This document shows, in pieces, positions 46,547 to 55,482 of a stretch of 64,000 nucleotides of DNA. The notes under the pieces are model-generated. The model made no database searches, was not told where the DNA came from, and was given only the letters and a program-made list of their open reading frames with translations. Each line of letters starts with the position of its first letter. Position 1 is the stretch's first letter. Made by a program: the position numbers and the translations under genes. The stretch comes from Branchiostoma floridae (lineage: Eukaryota > Chordata > Leptocardii > Amphioxiformes > Branchiostomatidae): positions 21,999,218 through 22,063,217 of the forward strand of contig NC_049987.1 of the NCBI RefSeq assembly GCF_000003815.2, given 5' to 3'.

Positions 46547-48241
46547 ATGGGGTTCCTTAGCTCGTCTCCTGTCCTCTTCTTACTCCTTGGAGGCTGTCTG
46601 GGCTTCGATTTCAACAAGAACTCGGGCAGCTGCGAAAGGATCACCATTCCGATGTGTATCGGGATCGGCTACAACATGACTCGGATGCCCAACCGTTTGG
46701 GACACACTTCTCAGACCGAAGCCGCCATAAAAGTCCACGAGTGGTCGTCCCTGGTGCAGTACGATTGTTCTGTGAACTTGAGGTTCTTTCTGTGCTCCCT
46801 GTACGCGCCTATGTGCACCGAGCAGGTACCGGACATTCCCATCCCAGCCTGCCGGCCGATGTGCGAGGAGGTCCGAGACGCCTGCTCGCCCATCATGGAG
46901 CAGTTCTCGTTCTCGTGGCCGGAGAATCTCAACTGCGACACCCTTCCCGAGGAGAACGACCGCGAGAACTTGTGCATGCTCGCCCCCAACACGTCGGATT
47001 CCAAAGACTACAAACAACCCGAGGGAGACGGAGTGCTAGCCCCGCCACCCGCCGAGCGAAGCACGCCGAGCCCCCGGCAGAAGTGCCCGAACCCCGCCAA
47101 GTTTCTGTTCGTCGAAAAATCGGGCGTCTGTGCCCCGAGGTGTAACGCATCCATCGACGTGTTCTTCAGTCGCCAGGACAAGGAATTCGTCGAGATCTGG
47201 ATGGGGATATGGTCCGTGGTCTGCGTGATTTCCACTTCTGTCGTCATCTTGACTTTCATGATTGACTCTCGAAGATTCAGGTACCCCGAAAGACCCATTA
47301 TCTTCATGGCTGTGTGCTACTTCTTCTACTCCATCGGGTTTATCCTGCGCCTTGGACTTGGCCGAGAAACCATCTCCTGCGACATGGACCGAGGAGAGCC
47401 GTACTTGATCCAGGAGGGGCTAGAAAGCACGGGCTGCACGATTGTGTTCCTGATCCTGTACTTTTTCGGCATGGCCAGCTCCCTGTGGTGGGTCATCCTC
47501 ACCATGACATGGTTCCTGGCAGCAGGGCTGAAGTGGGGACAGGAGGCCATCGAGGCACACAGCAGCTACTTCCACCTCGCAGCCTGGGCCGTGCCTGCGG
47601 TCAAGACCATCGTGGTCTTGACGTTGAGACGCGTGGACGGCGACGAACTGACCGGACTCTGCTACGTCGGGAACCAGGACCAAACTGCGTTGACCTGGTT
47701 CGTGCTCGCGCCGCTTTTCACCTACCTGCTCTTGGGAACGTGTTTCATCCTGGCTGGGTTCGTGAATCTATTCCGGATAAGGAAAGTGATGCGGCACGGC
47801 GGTAACAGTACGGAGAGACTAGAGAAACTCATGAGTCGAATCGGGATCTTCTCTGTGTTCTACACTGTCCCAGCCACCTGCGTGGTCGCGTGTTACTTCT
47901 ACGAACAGCAAAACATGTCCACATGGACCACGGCTGCCCAAGAAATACCGTGTAACAACAACGTAGACTGTAGACTATCCAGTTCCATCCCTCTCGTAGC
48001 CGTGTACTGTGTGAAAATAGCGTTTCTTCTACTCGTGGGATGTTTCGGGACTTCTCTGTGGATTTGCAGCAACAAGACCATGGAGTCGTGGCAGAACTTT
48101 TGCAACCGGAGGTTCGGGGCGAAGAAAAAGTCGAACGTTTTGCTGTACCATCATCCACCTGGTAACGTCTCAGTAAAACATCACGTCAGTCATCACGCGA
48201 GTGGTTCATCTAAAGGAGTGACTGTGCACACCGCAGTGTAA
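46547..48241 (+). CDS. Fz9/10: Frizzled receptor, Fz9/10 type (single exon)
   Basis: Seven-pass Wnt receptor, 564 residues, intronless as in vertebrate FZD9/FZD10. Signal peptide MGFLSSSPVLFLLLGGCLGF, then a cysteine-rich domain with all ten cysteines from CERITIPMCIGIGYNMTRMP to NLCMLAP. HLGHTSQ/ACRPMCE-type spellings and VEKSGVCAPRC in the linker favour Fz9/10 over Fz4. The seven membrane segments start at IWSVVCVISTSVVILTFMID; YPERPIIF, GMASSLWWVILTMTWFLAAG and YTVPATCV are all present. The cytoplasmic tail has the Dishevelled-binding KTxxxW motif (KTMESW, residues 510-515) and ends TAV, a class I PDZ-type terminus. The start is the first ATG of the frame and has a G at -3; upstream the frame is open but has no ATG. 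GC-rich codon use contrasts with the AT-rich flanks. Confidence 0.96.
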   Translation: MGFLSSSPVLFLLLGGCLGFDFNKNSGSCERITIPMCIGIGYNMTRMPNRLGHTSQTEAAIKVHEWSSLVQYDCSVNLRFFLCSLYAPMCTEQVPDIPIPACRPMCEEVRDACSPIMEQFSFSWPENLNCDTLPEENDRENLCMLAPNTSDSKDYKQPEGDGVLAPPPAERSTPSPRQKCPNPAKFLFVEKSGVCAPRCNASIDVFFSRQDKEFVEIWMGIWSVVCVISTSVVILTFMIDSRRFRYPERPIIFMAVCYFFYSIGFILRLGLGRETISCDMDRGEPYLIQEGLESTGCTIVFLILYFFGMASSLWWVILTMTWFLAAGLKWGQEAIEAHSSYFHLAAWAVPAVKTIVVLTLRRVDGDELTGLCYVGNQDQTALTWFVLAPLFTYLLLGTCFILAGFVNLFRIRKVMRHGGNSTERLEKLMSRIGIFSVFYTVPATCVVACYFYEQQNMSTWTTAAQEIPCNNNVDCRLSSSIPLVAVYCVKIAFLLLVGCFGTSLWICSNKTMESWQNFCNRRFGAKKKSNVLLYHHPPGNVSVKHHVSHHASGSSKGVTVHTAV

Positions 48242-48380
48242 CATCAAAACCGGACATTATAGACTTGTTGTAAAGAGTAACATCTAAACGGGACGTTACA
48301 GACTTGTCAAAGGGTGTAACATCAAAACAGGGACATTACCCATTTGTTCAAGAGGCAAAATATAAAACTAAAAAGTATTT
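48242..48380 (+). repeat. Short tandem repeat in the Fz9/10 3' UTR
   Basis: About three imperfect copies of a 45-bp unit with the core GTAACATC(A/T)AAACNGG directly after the stop codon. Function unknown. Confidence 0.6.
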
Positions 48381-48663
48381 AAAGTCTATTTTTCGGTGGT
48401 AGCAAACGGGTTATAAGAAGATGTTGGAAGTGTGACAAATGTAAAAAATGAGCCATAGTATGTAACAAAGCTTTGTTAGACTTGTTATGGAAGCAAATTG
48501 TAAAAAGTATAGTATTTTATTGTAAGTTATAAAGTTGTAGCACTCTGCATCTTTGGTGCTATGATGTAAATTATGTTGAGATGTTAGGTAGAAAGAAGTG
48601 CAAAATTGTAAGCCATAAAAAAACAACAAAAAAGCCAGATTAATGTATTGCATGTAGTTACAC

Positions 48664-48687
48664 CAAGGACATTATATAACGTCCTTG
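48664..48687. mobile_element. Ultrashort palindromic hairpin (24 bp), 3' of Fz9/10
   Basis: CAAGGACATTA to TAACGTCCTTG, one mismatched pair, flanked by GTTACAC on both sides (48657-48663, 48688-48694). Confidence 0.7.
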
Positions 48688-48704
48688 GTTACACAGAGAT
48701 AGAT

Positions 48705-48728
48705 CAAGGACGTTGTATAACGTCCTTT
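48705..48728. mobile_element. Second ultrashort hairpin, 17 bp downstream
   Basis: CAAGGACGTTG to TAACGTCCTTT, flanked by GATAGAT (left) and GGTAGAT (right), 6 of 7 identical. Confidence 0.6.
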
Positions 48729-49623
48729 GGTAGATTCATTATTCAGATATTCTCATCTACATCTGTTGCTTTCAGAGCTACAACATTTGAAGGCCATTGA
48801 TGTGAACCAATTTATACTGTTAGCAATAACCTGGGAAGTATTGAAGAAATGGAAACCAGTTTTTGTCAAGAGCTTCTGTTCTTTTCTAGATGTGGAAAAT
48901 TTGTTGGAAAGTCATACCAGGATGATCAATGTTTATGTAAACACTTTGCCTATGTTTGTTCATGCTCTTGTGGTGTTGATTTGTTTTGGCACACCACAAG
49001 GCCGGCATTGTTGGAAATGTAAATAATGCAACAAGCGTTTGACTTCAAAAGTTTCACATGGCTCAGTCTGACTACTTTGGCTCTTGCCAAGTGTTTGTTG
49101 TTGTTGTTAAAAGAGCTGTCTTCATAACAATGTTGGGTCGGGCACTCTTAGAACATTAACAGTCATTAACTTCACCCATCATGTGACCTGATAATTCCAC
49201 ACCAGAAATCCTGGGTATATACACACAGAGATATAATGCAGCTTAGAAATGGTTGGGTAGGGCTCAAACATGTGGGCAGTTTTTCTATTCCTGAAAAGTC
49301 ACTTGAAATGAAATTGTTGTTTTGTTTGAAGTAACAAGTTAAAAATGAATGCTCGCTTAGCATTGAATGAGCATGCAGGCGATTTATTCATTCATGCCAA
49401 CATATTTTGAAATGATAGGTGAAGTTAATTGTCATGATTTATTTGTGGACGATTAAACGATGGAACTTCTGTTTTATTTTTTCACAACTAGACCCAGGTG
49501 CTGAGATTATAGTTGAGACTTTTATTACAGAACGTTAGAGTTGTTGAATGAAGCAGTGAAAAACTTAGGTGCACTTACAAACAAAGTTGAGACAGAGGAC
49601 TTGTATGCAACAGTTGTAGAAAA

Positions 49624-49629
49624 AATAAA
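49624..49629 (+). terminator. Candidate Fz9/10 polyadenylation signal
   Basis: AATAAA about 1.4 kb past the stop; plausible only. Confidence 0.25.
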
Positions 49630-51010
49630 AACGTGAAATGTGGGATTAAAACTTTTGTCAGACTTGACTTTTTGCCACCCCTAGTCCTGTTTTGTATTAG
49701 GTCAAAGAAATGTTCTTCTAATCTACTTGCCTCCCCAAATCGCAACCATGTGGTCCTGCAAAATTAGATTATGCCTAGGTATGTAAATTTTGTATCCTTG
49801 AGCATTGTTTCCCTGGTCGAGGTAAACACATCAGGAGTTAAAGGCCTCAAAGCAAGATTTGCCTGTTCTTTGCCCTTTATGTAATGTAAATTAGGTTAAA
49901 AAACGGTGCCAGTCTGGACGCTAGATTTGTCTAAAGGAAGCCAGTATATGGCTTAAAGGCCCCGTGACGTAGGCTATCCCTTTGACAATGTTGCGACTCT
50001 ATCCTTATATCCTTATTTAAGGCTTTAAGCCTCACCCACATCTTTAGAAAGTTGTTTTCTAGCTTACAAAGGCACTAGGTTGGAATAATGGAAGACCCAT
50101 ACTTAACTTCTTACTGTATGTGCAGTAATATTTTACATGTCAGTTGACAAAGCATACTTCCCTCATAAAGATTATAATGCTAGCCTTATATCTGTCATAA
50201 TGCATAATAGATGTTGAGGTGTTCTACTTTAAAATCTCCACTTTCTAGATTAAAAATTTCGAGTGTCCTCATTCGTAGACCAGTGCTCGTTATTTTTTCC
50301 CATTCAGAAATGGAAATCTCAAATTGTTCATTGCGAAACAAACAGCTTAGTGTTCTACATCTGAAGTGAATCAGAGAAAACAAAGGTTTTCCGTCAGGTG
50401 CGAAAGGGAAACGTAATACTTGTAATGGAGCAACCTTTCTTTACAATATGGGAAAAGGCAGCAGCCATGCTTGCTGCTTTGTGTGCCCCCCTCCCCTCTT
50501 TACACTTCACACACCTGTGGCCAGCAGCCTCTTGTTGTTCTGTGACGTCTGACCAAGAAGTTGTTCTTTGTTGCTCAAGCCTGTACTCTAGGTTAAAGGT
50601 GGTCGTCTCAATACTGCAATTCAACTCGGCGGGATCGAATAGAGTTTCAGCACTTGAGCATTTAGAGCAGCCGACCGTGTCCGATTGAACAAGGGGGCCA
50701 TATTAGATATCGCTTTGTGCACTTTGTTTTCCATCCACTGTGAAATTGTGCTGATCATTTAATATGGGGGAAAGTCGATGGTTATTCACTTCAATTCAGG
50801 CGCTTATGCAAGGACCGGTGCAGTGGGTTTTGCTGTGTGCCACAAGACAAAAGATACTGGGGTAAACAGACAAAACAAATGACTGTTATAGAAAAAAAAT
50901 GGGACATCTGTTTTTTTGCTACTTTAGAGTCTAATACTTAAAGAGAACTAGCCAAACCCAGTTTAATACAAGAGTCTTTCTCACTGAAATACATGTATCC
51001 TTGGAATTTT

Positions 51011-51213
51011 TAGTCTCTACCTGACTCTGGCCTGGCCATGTTAGGAATAAAAGCCTAGTAGGAGTTGATTGGCCTTGGGGTGCACTGACAGGCCAGCGGA
51101 TAGCTTGATAGACTGCAAAAGACCTGACTGAAATCCCATGGCAACTTATGTGTCCCTATGTGGCAAAATTCTTCCCTTTTTTCATCCAGCTGACATGTCT
51201 GCTTGGACAGTAA
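51011..51213. mobile_element. MITE, TAGTCTC/CAAGCAGA family
   Basis: TAGTCTCTACCTGACTC at the left, CATCCAGCTGACATGTCTGC then TTGGACAGTAA at the right. Flanks GGAATTTT and TGAATTTT are 7 of 8 identical. Confidence 0.75.
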
Positions 51214-51479
51214 TGAATTTTCACAATACTGAATATTAGGCTACCTTCATTTCTTTCTTTACCATCTGCAAGTATCCCTTGGGAGAAAATTTGCTATAAA
51301 TTATTCATACTATGGTATCTGCACTGTCTTGACTGAAATCAATGCAGAAAGTCATTGAAAATTCAAGACAAAACTCACTTCAGCACAGACCATGCTCTTA
51401 AAAACAAGTAAGTATATAATACCAAGGAGGTAAGAAAGAGCCGTACTTGAAAGTACTTCAAGGGTCGTTGATCTTTGGT

Positions 51480-51698
51480 TACGTCTTAAGTGTCTTCTGG
51501 TAAACAACTTCAGTAGTTTTCAGACCGAATCTGCTGATAACGTGTTCCTGTATAAATATGTGGACGAATTTGTCATGTCTAATGCCTGTCACAGGCCAAG
51601 CGTTTGGCCGGCGGACATAAAGAAAGAGTGCAAAATAGACAGCCCAATAAAAACGACGAAGATAACCACCCATAGCCTAACCTCTGCTTGGAGAGTAT
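51480..51698. mobile_element. Degenerate MITE, right end of the CTCTCCAAGCAGAGG family
   Basis: Right end GCCTAACCTCTGCTTGGAGA; internal GCAAAATAGACAGCCCAATA is family-like. The left terminal repeat is not found. Confidence 0.5.
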
Positions 51699-52180
51699 GT
51701 CTTGGCCATAGTTGTTAGAATCATTCTGTAAAAAATAAAGAATATTTCAACTTGGTTACTATCTTTTTCTTTTGTACTCTTATTACGATTCTGACATACC
51801 TGATTAAAGTGCTTGAAACCACAGTTTAAGCTGTTTTTTCAGGCTTATGATATGGATTTTCTATGATTTCTGATGTTGTATGAGTTATATTGCACTCGGT
51901 TTGTTGTGGCCATGCCTTAAGAAACTAAGTGCAATCTAGCTCATATGCCATTAAAGAAAAAGATTGCCTGACTTGAAAAGAGCACAAAGTAGGCTTGACT
52001 AACAGTTGGGAGTTGTCAAAATCATTATTTTGGGAAGTTGCCAAAAAAACACTAGTGAAAATCCTGTTGGAAAGCCACACCCTTCTCACTATTGTTCAGC
52101 GTACCATAATTCCCCTACACCCATTATTACTTAAATCATCTTAGTAAAAAAATCTGACAAGCTTAAAAGGAGCCATGACT

Positions 52181-52396
52181 AGCCTCCATCGCAGGATCTC
52201 TGGGGCCTTTTTTCGGCTCATAATACACTTTTACTGGCCATTTCTTTTTGTACTGGGTCGCTGATTCGTTGCCGCCATTAAGGGGCCAACGAATCAGTGA
52301 CAGCCAACAAATCAGTGACCCAGTACAACAAGAAATGGCCAGCAAAAGTGTATTATGAGCCGAAAAAAGGCCGCAGAGAGCCTGCTACAGAGGCTA
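52181..52396. mobile_element. Palindromic MITE, 216 bp
   Basis: Long arms with CGGCTCATAATACACTTTT and CTGGCCATTTCTT complemented on the right (AAAAGTGTATTATGAGCCG). 8-bp duplication CCATGACT (52173-52180, 52397-52404). Confidence 0.88.
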
Positions 52397-52447
52397 CCAT
52401 GACTGGGATCTGAACTTCCTAGAGAGTGCCAGTAAAGAAGGATATTG

Positions 52448-52671
52448 TACTCTCCAAGCAGAGGTTAGGCTTAGGCTGTTTTGTGATGCTTTTCTAGGCG
52501 TTTTTATCAGGCTTTCTATTTTGCACAATTTTCTTTATGTCTTGCAACCTAAGCGCTAAGAAGTGGCCTAGGCCGTGAGATATAAAGAAAATGGTACAAA
52601 AGGGAAAGCCTGATGAGAATGCTTAAAAAATGGCAAAAAACAACTAGAGCCAAACCTCTGCTTGGAGAGTA
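52448..52671. mobile_element. Reference copy of the CTCTCCAAGCAGAGG MITE
   Basis: 224 bp, 19-bp near-perfect ends TACTCTCCAAGCAGAGGTT and AACCTCTGCTTGGAGAGTA, with the perfect 8-bp duplication GGATATTG (52440-52447, 52672-52679). The arms extend inward (CAGGCTTTCTATTTTG/CAAAAGGGAAAGCCTG). hAT-like by duplication length; no coding capacity. Confidence 0.92.
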
Positions 52672-52687
52672 GGATATTGTACAGAGA

Positions 52688-52899
52688 TGCTGTAAATGCA
52701 GAAATGTTCATGGTGGTTTTATGTTTGAAGTTTTAACAGTGGTCACTTTACCGCGAACTTAAAACCAACGCGAACATTTGTCCATGATAGTATGTGACTA
52801 CAGTCTGTGGTGCTACCGTGAACTTAAAACCACCGCGAACACTCCATTTTCTTGCTACCGCGAAAGTTAATCCCCACAAACTTAAATATATTTACTGTA
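52688..52899. mobile_element. MITE, TACTGTAAATGCAGAAATGT family, second copy
   Basis: TGCTGTAAATGCAGAAATGT at the left, AAATATATTTACTGTA at the right, and internal ACCGCGAAC motifs as in 40358-40569. Confidence 0.75.
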
Positions 52900-53605
52900 T
52901 GGGGGCAATGCAGGGCTGTCTCTAGGACCCGTTCCTTTGTCCCATGATGAAAATTTGCTTGTTGGGACAAAAATTTCACCCCCAAAATCTGAACTTCCCG
53001 AGATGAAATTAATGAAAATTCATTCTTGTAACCTTAACATGACATATCTAATGACTAATATTAACATAATATGGGCTTCTAAACAATGAGTGGATGGAAA
53101 AAACGTGGGACAGTGTTCTACTTATATATTGTAGGGAGGCCGGGCAACATAAAGTCTGCAATGTTGACAAAACTCTTTTGATTGAATTGAACAATTCTGA
53201 AATGTGCTATTGTCTGGCTAGACTAGCTACAAGTGATGACTACAATAGGAGTCTGTATTCAGAGTGACACTTTCCCAACAACGAGGTCTGATACTACAAA
53301 AGAACTCACTGTACTGTAAATTGTGCTTTGTTAATCGGTAAAAAATTGAATCATCTTCTCTTCATTTTGCAAAAACGATGCTACATCATACGGTGTAGGT
53401 CTTTTTGAAATTTTAGATTCATTACTAGGTATCCCTCATCTATTTCATGGCTTTAGAAGTAGAATTCTTATGCTGCATTATTGGGAAAGTTACGGTAAGT
53501 CAAAAGTGCCTAAGAGCATAGTTCTACCTCCTCAATGGTTCAGAGACCTATTTTTCACATGGCTGAGTCCACTTGTGTATGCATATTCATGGCATCTGTT
53601 GGCAG

Positions 53606-53819
53606 AGGTTTGGCTCTGGCTGTTTTTTTGACATTTTTTAGGTGTTTTATAAGGCTTTCTAGATTTTCTTTATTTGCCAGGTAATAACCTTTGGCAGTAG
53701 ATTAAAGCAAACAAGGCTTGACTCCAGGCTATCTAAACATCAAGAAAATAGAAAGTCTGATCAAAAATGCCTACACAAACCATCAAAGAACAGCCAGAGC
53801 CTAAGCTCTGCTTGGAGAG
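53606..53819. mobile_element. MITE, CTCTCCAAGCAGAGG family, truncated left end
   Basis: AGAGGTTTGGCTCTGGCTGT at the left, GCCTAAGCTCTGCTTGGAGA at the right. Flanking text GCATATTCAT plus TGTTGGCAG is repeated on both sides, a longer flanking duplication than in other copies. Confidence 0.7.
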
Positions 53820-53899
53820 TGCATATTCATAACATGTGTTGGCAGTGCAGTTCAATTTGAGCATGGAGCTTGGATTGAAGAGCCCACTCATATAGATAG

Positions 53900-54109
53900 T
53901 AATGCTAGTTCACCTTTATTCATGGGGTAACCTGTATCCATTGTTGGTATTTGATGATATCAGGTCGATGTAATACTGGTAGTTGAAACCTGCAATATTC
54001 TCAAAATACTGCAGTTTGAACTATGTCTGTCAACTTGATATCACTAAATTACCATGTTTTTCAAAACATTGGATATAGGTTACCCACGGATAAAGGTGAA
54101 CTAGCGTTA
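53900..54109. mobile_element. MITE, GCTAGTTCACC family, full length
   Basis: Ends TAATGCTAGTTCACCTTTAT and ATAAAGGTGAACTAGCGTTA, with GGGTAACCTGTATCC/GGATATAGGTTACCC inside. If the outer TA is the target duplication it is Tc1/mariner-like. Confidence 0.82.
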
Positions 54110-55284
54110 AGTAGGCATGTAGAAAAATCTGCCGCACACTGCGGCAGAATTCAGATGCTATAAAACTGTGCAAAGCACTGCTTTTATAATATTATCACTC
54201 ATATTCAAGTGTTTGGGCCTTTCAATTTACAGGAAACAACCTATATATGAAGTCTAGGCAGTTTTATCTTGATAAAACTTCCTTTTTTTGGTAAGATGTA
54301 ACACAAGAACATGTAATACTACACGGAAGTCACTTTCCTTGAAAATAAGCTTTTATTGACACTTATGTGCAAGAAACTTGAGAAGGCACACACCAGTCAA
54401 AATATACATTCATCTTTCTTCACAAATTTGAAGTTTTCAGCATAATATACATTTCATATACCAAGAAAATTGCATAGGGAATTATGAACAGTATAGAAAA
54501 TATCCAGTTTTCATACAACCTCCTACCAGAGAAGACAAATTTATTTTCCAACTACAGTGAAACCTGTATAGAACAAACATCGAACTACAGCCCTCAAAGC
54601 TGTACAAAAATAGTCATTTTGAGCTTCGTAGTTTATTTTACAATGTACAAGGTTTTTGTGGAATGTTAATTTTGGAATAGCAGCTTATTGAACTAGCTGT
54701 TAACCCTGATTCCATTGAACTAGTGGAAAATGAACTTAAGACACAGCTAAATGTCATAAACTATATACAGAAAAATTCAGTGCTGAAGGAAATATCAACT
54801 TGTGCTGTGAATAAAACTAAAACAGGTGCCGTGCATAGAGTTACGATTAAACAATCAACATATACCCACATAAGTCTGCCAATTCACATGCACATAGTAT
54901 ATCTGTTACCCTGAAAAATTGCATCTAAAGAGATCTTTAATGCACTACTCAATATCTAACCGTCCATACGTGAGGGTTTCTGCACTGAAAAAATTTAAAT
55001 CATGCTGTTTTTCAAAGTGGCCAATATACTGTAATTCACTTTGTCTTCTCTGTACCAAACTTTCACGGTCTTAGAAAATTTATGTTGTTCTCGGAACTAA
55101 ATGTTCACAGTGAACGAATTATTTGTTATCATCGCCAAGACAAATTATTTGTTATCGGTAGCGATAAGTTCAAATTACAGTTGTCACCGTTAAACTGTGA
55201 ACAGAAAAGTACATTGAAAAAATCAGGAATTACAGTATGTGTATTAACCTGGTGGATAAATATTAATGGAGGTTACAAATTTAA

Positions 55285-55482
55285 TTATTTCTTCCCCTTT
55301 TTGCCAGCGCTCTTCCCTTTCTCGCTCTTGCCCTTCGGAGACGGTGATTTCTCCATCTCTGCCATCTTGGCGGCTTCTGCGGCTTCTTCTGCCTCCCGCT
55401 TTCTCCTCTCGACTTCCAGGAACTTCTGTCGGTAGGCTTCCCGCGGGGTGTTGATGGCGTTACGGGCTCGGTCCAGGGCGGC
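55285..55482 (-). CDS. ADGB: ADGB last exon
   Basis: AALDRARNAINTPREAYRQK, then an Ala/Glu coiled coil and a Lys/Gly-rich end with TAA stop. Confidence 0.88.
   Translation of the reverse strand, partial: AALDRARNAINTPREAYRQKFLEVERRKREAEEAAEAAKMAEMEKSPSPKGKSEKGKSAGKKGKK

Larger units (their letters stand above)
49630..55284. other. Gene-free interval between Fz9/10 and ADGB
   Basis: Holds the MITEs listed separately. The remaining AT-rich sequence shows no frame with family resemblance. The last 1 kb before 55285 is probably the ADGB 3' UTR, with AATAAA on the minus strand near 54632. Confidence 0.6.

Noticed and set aside
46654..47145. Long frames overlapping Frizzled on both strands
   Set aside because: GC-rich codon use keeps other frames open by chance; the true frame has all ten CRD cysteines and seven membrane segments.
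50398..50688. 96-codon frame in the Fz9/10-ADGB interval
   Set aside because: No family resemblance, no splice partners.
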